Shown here: piece after piece, positions 47,673-60,569 of the stretch
Layout: each line of letters opens with the position of its first letter
How positions within the stretch are numbered: the stretch's first letter is position 1
Assembly: GCA_918026815.1 (NCBI GenBank)
Contig: CAKJVC010000143.1
Location: 62,001-126,000 of the forward strand
Direction: 5' to 3'
Source: Chalara sp. BL73
Lineage: Eukaryota > Ascomycota > Leotiomycetes > Helotiales
DNA: 64,000 bases
Program-made: the position numbers and the translations under genes
The notes under the pieces: model-generated
Told to the model about the DNA's origin: nothing
What the model saw: the letters and a program-made list of their open reading frames with translations, nothing else
Database searches by the model: none

Positions 47673-49736
47673 ATGACATCTCGAACTGTGATGACACAAT
47701 CCCCGGATGCCGAAAGCTTTCCAAGTCCCCATGCTACACATTCGGAGGCGGGTGATGCTGCAAGCATATTGTCTTCGCGGATGACCGATATAGCCTCAGA
47801 TGATGGAGGAGAGTATGCGCAAGACCGTCATGCCGGCGCGCCCCCGTTATCCAATCCACGGCGCAGTGTTCAAACGGCGACGGGCTCGGTCTCACGGCCT
47901 AATACTGGGGTGACTGGAGCTTCGTCGCAGCGAGGCGCGTGGTCCCAAGCACCATCATCTCGACGTGGTTATATGTCTGGACACAACACCCAACGAGGGA
48001 GCAGCATATCGAACACTACGAATGGTCGGCCGCAGAGTTCTGCGAGTCGTTCCCATGTGCCTTCTCTAACGTCTCATGCCTTCTTCCGGCCTATGAGCTC
48101 CCAACGGCTACAAGCACAGCGGGGGGCTTCCAGGCCTAATATAATACAACCAGGCCTGAGCGAGGATGGTTCTATGGATGATAGTGGTGTGGTAAGGCAT
48201 AGTGTCAACTCCAACCAGACTGCGAGACAGGATCAGAGCACAGTTGAGGATGGAGAAGGGCGCCCACCTCCCTCCCGAGGGACTGAGTTCACAGAGCGAG
48301 AGACCATGGACCGAGTGACGGCAAATACAAGCCCTACGCAGGGTCACTATCCTGCTGGGAGTCTTACGGAAAGTGTGCGGCCTCTACAGCGCGGTAATGC
48401 CAATGCGAAGGGATTAAACGTTAATATAGACAAGAGCTATAAATCAGGGATACCTACAGCGACTAAATCCCCACATTCCTTCCGGTCCAGCTTCTTATTA
48501 CCCAGTCGGGGTGATAATGCGCCAAACAGCCCCAACCGAAGCACGCACGGAAGGGAGAAATTATCTTCTATCGCTTCGTCACCTGGAATGACGCCGACGG
48601 ATGCAGCTCAAACTGATCCCATGGCGAAGGCAAAGGCAAAGGCAGTAAAGAACCTGGGAACTAATTCTGACTATTTCCAAGGGAATACTTGCTTTTGGCT
48701 GGGTGGGCGATATCAGAATGCGCAGGATAGACCTGTAAATATCGCTACTTTTCTCCTGGTGTTGACCCCAGGAGTTCTGTTCTTCATATTTTCCGCCTCA
48801 TGGTTGTGGCACAACGTCTCACCAGCGATACCCATTGCTTTTGGCTATCTATACTACATCTGCTTGTCTTCATTCGTTCATGGATCGTTCTCTGATCCAG
48901 GAGTAAGTACATTTATAGATAATTTGTGCTCCATTTACTAACTTTCCAAGATTCTACCTCGAAATGTTCACCCAATGCCTCCTCCTGACGAGGATGAGGA
49001 TCCCCTCAGACTAGCACCACCTACCAATGACTGGGTTATGATCAAATCTGCCAAGTCAGCTACTGCTGCCATGGATGTACCAACGAAGTACTGCAAAACC
49101 TGCAACATCTGGCGACCACTACGTGGTCATCATTGTCGAATTTGCGATAACTGCGTCGAGACTCAAGACCACCACTGTGTCTGGCTGAATAACTGTATTG
49201 GCCGACGGAACTATCGCTATTTCTTCACCTTCGTGACAACTGGCTCGCTCGTTGGCATTTTCCTGATAGGGGCTAGCATCGGCCAAGTTATCGCCTACAA
49301 AGATCAACAACATATTTCTATGGGGGCGGCTATTAAGCACTTCCCTGTTCCTTTTGCTATGTTCATATACGGAATCCTTGCCACTCCCTACGTGTTCATG
49401 TTGTCAGTTTATCATCTGTTCCTTATGGCTAGAGGTGAAACGACTAGAGAATATCTGAATTCTCACAAATTCTTGAAAAAAGACCGCCATAGACCTTTCA
49501 CACAAGGAAATATATTCACTAACTGGGTGGTGGTGCTTTGCCGGCCGAGACCACCTACGTACTTGAGGTTCAAGCATCCATATGAAGAGGGTGATCAGCG
49601 TTTTGGAGAAAAAAGAGATGCACAGCGTGCCGCCGCCCCTAGGAAGGCGGTTCAAGCTGGGGCTGGCGCATCGGACGGTATAGAAATGCAGAATAGAGGA
49701 TTTGAAGGTCCTTCTACAGTGCGACATAATAACTAA
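47673..49736 (+). CDS. ERF2: Palmitoyltransferase Erf2 (DHHC family)
   Basis: Protein S-acyltransferase; Erf2 with Erf4 palmitoylates Ras at the ER in yeast. Exons 47673-48902 and 48951-49736 around a 48-nt intron give 671 aa. I chose ATG at 47673 (MTSRTVMTQSPD). Residues 1-330 are a Ser/Arg/Pro-rich disordered region. Two membrane segments follow (IATFLLVLTPGVLFFIFSAS and IPIAFGYLYYICLSSFVHGS), then the intron right after FSDPG. The cysteine-rich domain reads KYCKTCNIWRPLRGHHCRIC, DNCVETQDHHCVWLNNCIG, with catalytic DHHC. Two more membrane segments and TTxE (GETTREYL) come after it. The tail is about 90 aa and hydrophilic. The N-terminal extension is longer than in yeast but usual for filamentous fungi. 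Confidence 0.93.
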
Positions 49737-52504
49737 ACTTGATTGCTTTGGGCAATCACGAACACTTTTGCTACTTTGCGGCTTGGATTTAGCGTTTCTT
49801 GTCAGTTTTCTTTTGGTCCAGCGTACAACTCTTCTTTTGGTCAATGCGGCTTGGGTAGCGTGTGGTTATATCATCCAAGTAGTTGGCTTGGCAGCTCTTT
49901 TTTATGTAACATACTGTGAGGGAGGATATCCTGGAGGGAGGCAAGGAAGGAATGGCTCGGATGGAGGGGATTGTAGTATAATGGACGGTGGCTGGAAGGG
50001 CACTGGAACTGTTTCTGTCCAGAGTATATACTCGATTAGAGCTCATTAGAGCTAATAAGACGCCTGGAGCTGTATGGAACTCCTTGATGCATAACTCTTT
50101 GTGGACTATAACGTGTGAGCCTCAGGGCTTTATTTTTTTCAAAGTAAGGAACATGTATATGCATCAACTGGCCCCGCAAGAACTTTGAAGCTCAGCTCTC
50201 GTTTTGTTAACCCATCTAAAACCCAGTAGTTGATGAGGACTTGAAAAGATGAAGTATCTGGACTAGTGATCGGCCTAGGCGAGATCTGGCTTTTCGCCCC
50301 TCTGTAACTGTGCTGTGGCGACTTGTTGGAAGAACCTAAGTAATTTCTATATGCGGACACCTTGGGAAGTAGGGTATCTATTTGATCACCGTCCTATCTT
50401 GCAAAGAGATGTAGTTCTGTATTTTCTCGAACATATGTGACTATAAAGTGACGCTAATCCTCTGCGGACATTGAATGTATTGTGTGCGGACAGACATGGT
50501 AGGGATTGTGGAATGTATTGCTCTCTCCTCCGACATGGTGCCAGGCGGAGGAGCGTTACAGGACGGTTGATACGGTATTCACTACTGGTATAGTATATCA
50601 TGAACAGGAATGGTCCAAGAAACTCATATACGGAGTTAGTGGTCGGGTTGGTCAACCAAACCATCTACTGAAAGTTTAACTTAGGACCAACACAAGTTTG
50701 AGGTTCATACAGGATTTAGGATGGAAATAGAGTATTGTAGAATATTCACTTTGGAGAGTTCTCTCTGACAAAGGGGGCTTGGGCTTATGTGATGGGAAGC
50801 TGGGTTCGAGACGCAGAGCTGGGGAGCATGAGTTCTCTAACAGACATATCATATAGCAGAGACTCGTTACTAAACATGAACTTTCCTTATCTCGTTCTAT
50901 CGAGCAGTATTGGTTCTCTTCATTTCCTTTTCCAAATGGTTCATGTCCAGTTGCTGCTTTCATAAACTATTATGTGCTATGTCCAAATAGTGCACTCAAC
51001 CTGCATTGTGAATAGAATGGAGGAAGAGATGTATTTTGTGTATCTCGATAATCCGAGGCGTTATTTAAAGTATGATGTTCAAAAGAGATAATTCGTTCAG
51101 GTCTTGTTGCCCGTTGACTGTTCTAGGGAGACCCCACCCTGCAGCCACGAGGTGTAAGAGCCTACATGAGGATTAGGGGTGAGATCCATCAGCATCACTA
51201 TATACTCGGGAAAAACTCATGAATGGGGCTTGACCATATATGGAGTATCTCTAGGCTCTGATTAATGTATGCCAAAAAAAATCTTTTCATACTTCAATTG
51301 AAGTCTATAGATAGTTGAACTGTGTATACTGTTGAACTGTATGGGATATAGACGAGGTCGCTATGCCGCTTTGGCTATAGAAAGGAAACATGTTAATTGA
51401 AATTGCGTACAAAAGATTATTGTTATACCGTCTTTAAGAATCAAGAATTTGGCATCCGTGTAAATAATCCAGCATCAGGACATCGAATGCCTAAATTTGT
51501 TGAAGTGTTTACAATTATAAGGACGGATGTGAGCGATATTAACAAAATGCGAATTGCAGCACGCAACAAAGGACAGTTGGCAACAGTACTGCCTCCTCTC
51601 TCCCGCTCTGAAAGGCATCATACAATCGTAGCAATGATATAAGGTGGAATGCCGTCGTGGTACCCCAGATCTCCTATCCCTAAAGTCGTGAATCTATGGG
51701 CCGCAAACTGGGGCGTGAGTTACACAATAGTAGCAACCATTTTCATATGAGTGATTAATAAAACCAAGACGTAAACGAAAAGCACATAAAGAAGCTGGAT
51801 GGATAGCTCGTATAAATCTCTTGATTGCTCTTGTCTGGGCCTCTCTCTTATAACTTAAGTTAGGCTGTTATCAGCTTACACATCAGCTAGTGCATGAATG
51901 TGTGAGAGAACACTTCAAAGAGTTCTCGCTTGACTATCGTGCCTACTCTTCCACTCCGTACCATAAGCGGCACATCTCGCTCCTGATTTCGAAGGACCAA
52001 TTTTGATTCACATACTTTCTCACTCCCCTCTTCTCTCACCTCTCACTTCCACACTTGAACATATCCCCAAACTCAACCATCAGCTTAATTTATTTCCTGA
52101 CATCCTTGGTCAGCACCTGGCAATACTCATTCTGCAACCTATTTGCATACCTACTGCAAATTGGAAGTTCCTGATTGGCGACCAGGGGGCCGTGTTTACC
52201 TCCAATTCCAGCCACCCTTTTACGTTCCATCTTCTGCAAACCCAATTTCCCCGCAACCACAACCACGCAAACAACACCTTCGCATTCAAAGACAGCGATT
52301 CCTTGACTGCAATTGCAGCTTATCTTTTTTGTATTTGGTGCCATAGCAAACGCTTAAGCACTGAGGTGCGGACGGGAAGCTTAATCCGCAATATTAGAAC
52401 CCACTAGACTAATCCTTGCAACTTACCCGCCTCGCGTTCGTTACCTTCGACCACATCTCGCAGCATCTATCAACATATCGACGCGACATTAGAACATTTC
52501 GACA
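49737..52504. other. Long intergenic region
   Basis: 2.77 kb without a supported gene. The last about 500 nt before ASH1 are CT/CA-rich (from 52010) and likely a promoter and leader. The middle part (50.2-51.9 kb) is AT-rich with only small unsupported frames. Confidence 0.4.
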
Positions 52505-54951
52505 ATGTTCGAAGCTCTACTTGATAGGGTTGAGGCTATGCCTGAAGATATGAGCGCCGCTGAAGTGATGCGAGCTCCGTCTGCGGATTCCGGCCAGGGC
52601 TCGATCGTGGTCGACGACTTTGACGGCCCCTTCTCCAACGCGCAGTCTTCGTCTTCTACGCCTCCAACCAGTCACGGTGACAGTGCTAGCATATCTTCTG
52701 CCTCGCTGAAGCTTGATGAACCTTCTACAGGCTCAAACATTGATTCAGGCAGACGTAGTGGGCGAAATCGCGACAGCATCACTACCTATAATATCAAGGT
52801 CCTTGCCGGAACGGCCATCCACGCACCCAAAAAGTACTCCAAAACAGGCGATGGAGAAGTTGAGACGCGTCGCCGAACGATATCTGGCGATACACTGGTT
52901 GACAGTCTGGCCTCGGTAAATGCCTCGACTGAGACTGTTCACGAGGACGCGCGGAAACTTGTTAGTGCAGGAATTGATGCTTTGGATTTAAATTGGTCTG
53001 TAAAGAAATTACCAAAATCACGCAGTCAGCTCGAGCTACGCGGAAGCCCGAAGCGAAACCAGAATGCCAAGCAGAAAGACCTTGATCGACGAAAGTCTAC
53101 ACGCTCAACGGGCGAGAAGATTGAAATTCTTACCGGCAAACTTGCCTCGGGGAAGAGAAAGCTTGACGATGGACTTTCGAGAGCGACGCGTGAGCTCCGC
53201 CGATTGGCTGACACACCAGAGTTCGCCAAAATCGACATGAAACCTGTTATACATGAAGTTTGGAGCAATGGAAAGTTGGTCGTGGAAGAGCCACCAGCCA
53301 AGAGGAGAAAGAGAGAAGCTGCAGAGGCAGCGGCTAAGGCAAAGGAAGAGGCAGAGAAGGCAGAGGCATTGAAGATCGCAGAGGCTGCCTCTGCGAAGGA
53401 GAGGCCTAACCAAAAGAAGAGAAAAATTTGGCTTACCAAGGGATTATATGCTGGACAACAGACAATGTCACTTGACTGGTTCAAGGACTGGCCTGGAGCT
53501 GAGAAAAAGAAGCTACAGGAAATGGCACCCTACAAGCCAAATGGTGCTCTTCCGCTTCCAATGTGGCATGGTCAACGATTACTACATGTTGGGAGACACT
53601 TCAAACTACCATTCGATGTCTGCTCGCCATTGCCTCCAGGCCAACCGAAGCCAGATGAATGGAAAAAGACATCAACAAGTAGGTTTGATTTTTCAATATA
53701 TGACATTCTTCTAACAAATCTATAGATCGTTTTATTGGTGAAGCCGGAGCTTTGTGGAAGAAGACCAAACTCTTTGACAGCTTTTCTTCTAAGTGCGTCT
53801 GCACTCCTGAGGGAGGATGTGATGTCGATTGCCAGAACAGAATTATGTTATACGAATGTGATGACACGAATTGCGGTGCTGGTCGTGGACATTGCACCAA
53901 CAGAGCATTTGCTGATCTCGCCGAGCGTCGTAAAGGCGGCGGCAAGTATAGAATTGGTGTGGAAGTAATCAAAACCCTTGACCGCGGTTACGGAGTTCGT
54001 AGTAATCGCTGCTTCGAGCCACATCAAATCATTGTCGAATATACGGGAGAGATCATCACCGAGGATGAGTGTGATCGACGCATGAACGAGGAGTATAAGG
54101 ATAATGAGGTTAGTTTCTCCATAATCAATAAATGTTTCTTTGCTGATAGCTTCGGCCAGTGCTATTATCTGATGTCGTTTGATCAAAATATGATCATAGA
54201 TGCCACCAAAGGCAGTATTGCACGATTTGTCAATCACTCCTGCAAACCAAACAGCCGAATGGTCAAGTGGATTGTTGGGGGCAAGCCGCGTATGGCACTA
54301 TTCGCAGGTGATAATCCAATAATGTCGGGCGATGAGCTTACTTATGATTACAATTTTGATCCATTCTCGGCCAAGAACGTTCAGGAGTGCCGCTGTGGCA
54401 GCGACAATTGCCGTGGTGTATTAGGCCCGAAGCCGAAAGATCCAAAACCTATCAAGGAAGCCATTAAGGATACGGTCAAAGGCGCCGGCAAAGCCGTTAA
54501 GAGAAAAATTAGTCAGATGCTAGGTGGAGAGGATGATTCTGATGTCAAGAGTCCAAAGAAGAGAAAGATCAAGGAAGCAAAGGGTATCAAGAGATCAGCA
54601 TCTTCCGCAAGCCTTGCCATTTCCAAAGGTGCAAACGCCGTTAGACGAACTGTCCTCAACGCTCGGCAAGCCGTCACTTCCAAGAAGAGCAGTCCTACCA
54701 CGAGAAAGATTGTAAAGGCCAGCTCTCTGAAATATAGTAGACGCCAGGTCAGAGCTACTCCCAAGAAGTCGAGCTTGATTAGTAATAGCCCTCGAAGCCA
54801 GAAGAGCATTATTAGCAAGAAGGGCGGGAGTGTGACCAAGAACATTGTCAGAAAGACCTATGGAAGAAAATCCGGCCCAAGACTTCAAGCTGCGAGCGAA
54901 AGTACAATTCGAGTAGTCTCTACTCCAGAAGCGGAGGAGTCTGATCAGTAG
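52505..54951 (+). CDS. ASH1: SET-domain histone H3K36 methyltransferase, ASH1 type
   Basis: Exons 52505-53678, 53726-54108 and 54160-54951 give 782 aa. Order: an N-terminal Ser-rich acidic region; a basic helical segment with EEPPAKRRKREAAEAAAKAK (about 265-290); an AWS zinc region CVCTPEGGCDVDCQNRIMLY, ECDDTNCGAGRGHCTNR. The SET domain follows with GYGVRSNRCFEPHQIIVEYT, GEII, ARFVNHSCKPNS and GDELTYDYNFDPF. A post-SET CRCGSDNCRG precedes a long Lys/Ser-rich tail. AWS-SET-post-SET without a WW/SRI part fits ASH1 rather than SET2, acting on H3K36 in poorly transcribed chromatin. Intron 2 (54109-54159) is 51 nt and stop-free; removing it restores DNE-CYYLMSFDQN, the family form. The SAM and substrate residues NHSC and the Tyr of YDYNF are intact. 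Confidence 0.92.
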
Positions 54952-55619
54952 AAAAGTGGTATAATATAGGTGCTAAACATGTTATTGGTTTTATTGGCCC
55001 AAAGGTGGGAAGTTGGCTTTCGCTTGCTTGGAGTAACTGGCGCAAGTTTTGCTTCAGCATGGCTTGTCTTCAACAGGCGGATCTGTCTATGTATGATTAT
55101 CTACTTAATTGCACTCTGGAGGAGTGCCCATGCCTATTTGAATCAACATTATCTGGTCGATATCTCCGAGTACTTGTACAATACAACCGTGATCAGTTTA
55201 CTTCTGGACGTCTAGAGATGAGTAGTAGGCGCTCTCGCCTCACCATGATATAATACTAAGAGTTGGAGAAATTTGACCTGATCAAAAACCACTGTCAATG
55301 TTCTAATTTGTAAGTTTATACAGTGTGGCTCCGACAGAATACGATGATTGAGTCGGCTCGGGTAGTCAAAAGGGGCCGGGCCGGTTATTCCCATTTCGGG
55401 TAGATTGAAATCTTCCTTGGCATTTTTTTGAAATTTAGTACAGAAACTGGCGCGTCATCCGGCCTCACCAAAATTATCCATTCTATCCTTCTGCACGGCA
55501 TTTTAATACATTCTGACTATCATTCATTCTCGGATGGCTTGAGACCCCACAACTTCATCTATATTTATTTAATTGACATTCGAAATCAGGGGATCCTCAG
55601 GTTCCCTGCAATCTCCTTC
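54952..55619. other. Spacer ASH1 to RIM2
   Basis: ASH1 3' UTR and RIM2 promoter and leader. Small frames on plus (54970, 55005) are not supported. Confidence 0.4.
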
Positions 55620-56891
55620 ATGAATACCCAAGCGTTGCAGACAGCAAAAGATGGCACAAGGTCAACGCAACCTTCGCAGCTTATCCTGTTGCAGTCACGG
55701 GAAACGGGGGAGCCGCGTTATACACAGAGCAGATATGCAACCTCGTTGGCATCAAAGCCAACTCCCGTGGCGAAGTCATGGGCACATTTTGTGGCTGGAG
55801 GGTAAGGTTCCCTTAATTTTTGGTCTTGAGTGCCCAAACTAACCGTTCTGCTTGAAGTATAGGAGGGATGACAGCAGCGACTCTGACGGCGCCTCTCGAT
55901 GTCCTGAAAACCCGTCTTCAATCTGACTTCTACCAACAACAGCTCTCACAAGCCCGTCTTGCGAAGGGCATCTCTCCACATGCGCATCTATCTGCTTTCC
56001 GTAGTGGCATCCTGCACTTCCGCGAGACGTTCCAGATCTTAGGATCGGTGCATAGGATTGAGGGATGGAGAGCGCTGTTCAAGGGACTGGGACCGAATCT
56101 GATTGGAGTCGTCCCAGCACGATCCATTAACTTCTACGTTGTGGGCAATGGAAAACGTCTGATCGCGGACTATGGGAATAATGGACAAGAGTCTGCGTGG
56201 GTTGTGCTGTGCGCGGCGGCGATAGCGGGGATAGTGACTTCGACGGCGACGAACCCGATCTGGTTGATCAAGACGAGGTTGCAGCTGGATAAGAATGTGG
56301 TGGAGAGGACGGGCGGGTTGGCCAGGAGGAGGTATAAGAACTCGTGGGACTGCATCAAGCAGGTTGTGCGGCAGGAGGGTATCAGGGGGTTGTATAAAGG
56401 GATGACTGCTAGTTATTTAGGGGTAACGGAGAGCACGCTCCAGTGGGTGCTGTATGAGGAGATGAAAAAGAGCCTGGCGAGGCGGGAGCAACGCATTTTG
56501 CTCAGCGGTAGAGAGAAAACTCTGTGGGATAGGGCGGTAGAGTGGACAGGAAATGTAGGGGCTGCAGGAAGTGCCAAACTTGTTGCGGCTCTGGGAACGT
56601 ATCCTCATGAGGTGGGTTGCTTTGAATCAGCAAAGGAAAAACCTAAAACCTAGAACATTCGAATCTAACACATTATAGGTTGCTCGGACACGTTTACGTC
56701 AAGCTCCCATGGAAAACGGCCAGCCAAAATACACTGGCCTCATCCAGTGCTTCAAGCTAGTATGGAAAGAAGAAGGTATGGTTGCTATGTACGGCGGTCT
56801 TACACCACATCTTCTACGAACGGTGCCTAGTGCAGCAATCATGTTCGGCATGTACGAAGGCATCTTAAAGCTCTTACACGCGGAACGGTAG
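55620..56891 (+). CDS. RIM2: Mitochondrial pyrimidine-nucleotide carrier Rim2
   Basis: Inner-membrane carrier that exchanges pyrimidine nucleotides for mitochondrial DNA and RNA synthesis. Exons 55620-55801, 55858-56611 and 56679-56891 give 382 aa. Three carrier repeats are seen, each with the Px[D/E]xx[K/R]-type motif: TAPLDVLKTRLQSDF, TNPIWLIKTRLQLDK and TYPHEVARTRLRQAP, with G-rich repeats such as GWRALFKGLGPNLIGVVPAR. The NPIW variant in repeat 2 and HEVARTRLRQ in repeat 3 are Rim2-like. Intron 1 (AAG acceptor at 55857) restores VAGGIGGMTAATLTAP, and intron 2 lies exactly between HE and VARTR. A 60-residue N-terminal lead precedes the first repeat. The start is the first ATG in frame. Confidence 0.92.
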
Positions 56892-57405
56892 ATTTTTTTT
56901 TTATATGGGCGTATATCCAAGTTTGGTGGCCTTGTAAGATTTTAGCACGGGCAGACCAGGATTGTACAAAAGCGCATTCACGTCTGGGGATGGTGGGACA
57001 TAACTGTATAATAGAGGAAAGGAATCTGCATAGTCGGGCTGTTCGGAGTTCATTCTAAGGGGTGTATAAAGAAGGAAACACTCCAATAGATGCGCACGTT
57101 AATATCACACTCATATCAAGGATGTCCATTGTATGGCTCATACATGAAAACCGGCAATCATAAAACTATGCAGAAAGTTGCTGCACTTTTGCTCCGAGTA
57201 TAAAGCGTCCCAAAAAAGCAACGCTGAACGCCTGCTAAAGTGAATCTTCGAAAGTGTCCTCCAAGCCTTCGAGTCTAACATATCCTCCAAATCATATTGT
57301 ATGAGCTCGGTGTAGTAGTGAAAGGTCGTGCTGTATCATAATTCCATTTGGTCGTCTCTTCTGAAGCTTCCGTGGGTTTTGGCTAGTGTTACTGGTGGGT
57401 AGCCT
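56892..57405. other. Convergent 3' spacer
   Basis: 514 nt between the stop codons of RIM2 and SNX3. It starts with a T-rich run (56893-56902). Nothing else seen. Confidence 0.4.
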
Positions 57406-58074
57406 TCACCATGCATTACGGTCCCAATTTGGATCTACATATAGCTCGTCAGTGTTCTGCATAGTATTTGCATCTTCCCGATACATAGATAGCCTCTGTC
57501 TCGTCGTAGAATAAGAAATTCTCAATTTTGAGATAACTTTCTTCTGGACACGCGACCTCGCTCACCGTAACCAAAAATGTCCCAACATACCTTGTACAAA
57601 GCCGGCCAGGACCTTACTTCCAGTCTGCAAGAGCGGGTGTCCAACCACAATCTGCATGAACCTCTGCAAGCCCTCCCTCCGGTGCTCAATCACGTCGTCG
57701 CTGAAACGGTTGGTGAAGACCTTGCCAGGCAAAGGCGGAATCGTGACGCGCGCAGACTCTCGCTCAAGAATATCACGGAAGTACTCGAAGTCTGAATAGC
57801 GCCGGCGTACGCTGCTGGAGCGCAGCTTGAAGGCGGGGATATTGGTCTTGCAGATGATCTCATAGTCGGTGTACATGTTACGGCCCATGCCGTGGGTGCG
57901 GGGGTTCTTGACCTGAGGGCAGACATTAGTATACGGTGTTCTAGAGGAGAAGACGGAAGGTGGGCTGCAAGGTGGCAGGAGAGGAGCATCGCATACCTCT
58001 ATCTCCAAGAAGTTCTCGGGCGGGCCATAGATTTCCTCGAAGCTCTGCTGGCGCGAGTCTGGCATAGCCTGCAT
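57406..58074 (-). CDS. SNX3: Sorting nexin Snx3/Grd19
   Basis: PX-domain protein that binds PI3P on endosomes and works with retromer in retrieval to the Golgi. Three exons (58074-57997, 57912-57591, 57434-57406) give 142 aa, the usual short Snx3 length. The start [20 protein letters not shown] was chosen because the frame upstream has no ATG. The PX core shows [40 protein letters not shown] (with the PI3P-binding RRYSDF), then PPLPGK and [12 protein letters not shown]. The last 29-nt exon adds DPNWDRNAW, the expected Snx3 end, after a 156-nt intron. Confidence 0.95.
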
Positions 58075-58664
58075 CTTTGCGGTTCTCGGTGGCACGAAGC
58101 CTACTTCGTGGAAGAGAGATGGTTTGCTTCTATCTGTTTTGGTGCTAAGTGCGCTGAGGCTCTTGAAATCGGGGGTAGAATCGTTGTCTTGTGCGAATGT
58201 CGGAGAAGGCTTTCAGGTTGCCAAAGATAAAAGCGGGAGGATAGTGGAGCCTGTAGTCACTCCCCTCCCCGCTTGTGAATAAGTAACTTTGAGCTACTGT
58301 GCTGTACTATGGTACCTTACCTTGACCAAGCTTTGAGTCTTCCTAGGATTTCAGGGTTACTTACAGAAGAGATGAAATGATTCAAAAGATTGTCGTGGAG
58401 GTCAACGTTGCTTCTTCAGGCTTTGGAGTATTCCTCGTTATCAAGAGCTATGCAAATCTTCATGTACTGTAGCTTCCCTACAGGTCTGACGTTGCTGTCT
58501 TGTGCTTCCCCGCACTAGATTTACTTTTTCTATATCCCATGAGTATTCAAACAACAGATCACATTTCCAGCTGTACATCTGTTTTTCTTCCTACTTAAGT
58601 CTACAGCGAGTTCTCAGTCATTTTCTCACTTTTGTTTGTGTCTTCTCGTCAAGTGCATGCTATT
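58075..58664. promoter_or_regulatory. Divergent upstream region SNX3/tetraspanin
   Basis: 590 nt between divergent starts, holding both promoters. No element is assigned with confidence. Confidence 0.35.
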
Positions 58665-59678
58665 ATGTCTAGTCTGCAAAACTTAGCGGCGTTTACTGTC
58701 CCTCTTGTGAGCTCTCCTGATAGCATGTATTAAGAATTCAGACTGATCAGATCCATTCTAGCTCCTCCTCTCTTTGACTGGAGTGGCAGGGTAAGGAGTT
58801 TTATCTGTGCCATATGTCAATCCTGTCACTACTATATGACTGATTGTCTTTAATTTGTCAGATACGCCTTTTCCCAGATCCGCAATCTGTCACTTCCCAT
58901 CCCCCAAGCTCTTGGTCTGTTCACCGTCGTTCTCCCTCTCGTCACCGGTATATCTACTCAAGGTGCTTATGGCCTCATCCAACGTTCATCCAAGAACGAG
59001 CAATACCAGCTCACGATTCCACTTCTTGCGGTTATAGGTTTCCAGTTGGTGTATGAAACAATCGTCGCAACGCTTGCCTTAACATATATCTTACCGCCTG
59101 CGTCTTTAGCTTGCGGCTTGAATGAGAAATGGCAGAAGCTGTTTTCTGAACGGAATGAGAGAGCAATCAAGGATATCCAGGATAACTTCAATTGCTGTGG
59201 GTTCCAGACTGTGAAAGACCGGGCGTGGCCATTCATAGAAGGACAGCCGTCACCTTGTGCGGGGACATTTAAGAGAACGAACAGCTGCTTAGGAGAGTGG
59301 AGAAAGGCGGAGCAAACCACTGCTGGCCTATTCGTGCTCGTAGCCGCTGTAGTGTTTGTAATCAAGGTAAACATTCTACGTTTCAGGACTTGAGGTTATC
59401 CCTGACTTACAGAAAAGGCCTTGTCCATAATTTCTTTGCTCACCAGCTCGTCTTGGACCCATTCCAGATGGCCTGGCTGGCCGAGAAGACATGAGAGCGG
59501 AGATAATCGCGCAGCAATAAGAAGACTCATCGAAGAAGGGGACTCAGAAGAGCCATATCGCGATAATACCCGTACGCTTGAGGATGCGAACAGAGCTGAT
59601 CAAGGACCGAGAGTGGAACCGTCGTCTTTGTTGGAGAATAACGCATGGCGCACCGATGGCGAAGAACAGCCAGCTTGA
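58665..59678 (+). CDS. Tetraspanin-like membrane protein (Tsp3 type)
   Basis: Four exons (58665-58706, 58762-58790, 58862-59366, 59418-59678) with introns of 55, 71 and 51 nt give 278 aa. Four membrane segments are seen: TVPLLLLSLTGVAGYAF (split by two introns), ALGLFTVVLPLVTGIS, LTIPLLAVIGFQLVYETIVA, and TAGLFVLVAAVVFVIKALSI. The large loop between segments 3 and 4 (residues about 115-195) has the tetraspanin CCG core NFNCCGFQ and two more cysteines (SPCAGTF, NSCLGEW). A C-terminal hydrophilic tail of about 65 residues follows. The last intron uses an AAAAG acceptor (59417); the other acceptors there break the frame. Fungal Tsp2/Tsp3 proteins are mostly of unknown role; some act in appressorium or hyphal growth. 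Confidence 0.82.
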
Positions 59679-60569
59679 TGATCCGGAATATTACTTTCAG
59701 ACGGGAATTGCCGTCACCGCACTCGAAGATACGAAAATAGAGTGCCTAGTTTCGAGTTAAGGGATATTTCCATGGACTCGGTTGGATTTCATATTCGTAC
59801 TCTGTCTTAAACGTTCCATTGTTATGAATGGATAGATACCGAGTACCACGACGGGGGAGTTTGGTAACCAATTTGTTCATAGTGTTTCTTCAGGCCATCT
59901 TCATCCCATTCATTGTTCTTGTGCTCTGGCCGCCGAAATGGCCGCATGGCTTTTGAGCGGCCCTGGGCTGCTGAAAGGTACATCATATTTCTCGATCGTA
60001 ACTAATCAGGACGCGGAGTATTCTGGAGCCTACAGCTTCACAACTAATGTAAAGGTAGAATGCTACACAAATGACAGCCAAATCAATTGCTCGGTGTCGT
60101 CCTACTTGAATGAACGGGCCAGCGACTTCTTATGAGGCCGTTTTGGCGACCACCCCACTGAGGCGAAGTGCTGGCTCTAGCTTTAACAATGATAATCCTA
60201 TTTGCCGAATCACATTTGCAGCATATCTGCATATATCGCAATGGATGTAGCCATTCAGAGCAGCACAAAATATCGGGCTGTTCAAGTCCTATGAGGTTGC
60301 GGGAGGCATTTTATTGGTTAAAATGCGAGTTGCAAGGTTGAGGTCTCCACCGTGTACTCGGTCAATATGAACCCCCCCAAGCCCCTCCAACATAAGCGGC
60401 TCTGCTGAGCTGGTTGCCAACATACTCGATTTCCCGTCATCATCATCAATGTAATCGGCCAGGCCAGTGTTAAATCAACGTATGGGCAGTATCAGCAACT
60501 GTGTTTTAAGCGCTGGGTGCCTTCTTTCGTATATGCCTTGCCTTTGGGAGCGCACGATATGAGTTAGAA
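59679..60569. other. Intergenic, nothing recognised
   Basis: About 890 nt. Short frames on plus (59938) and minus are not supported by homology or splice sites. Confidence 0.4.
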
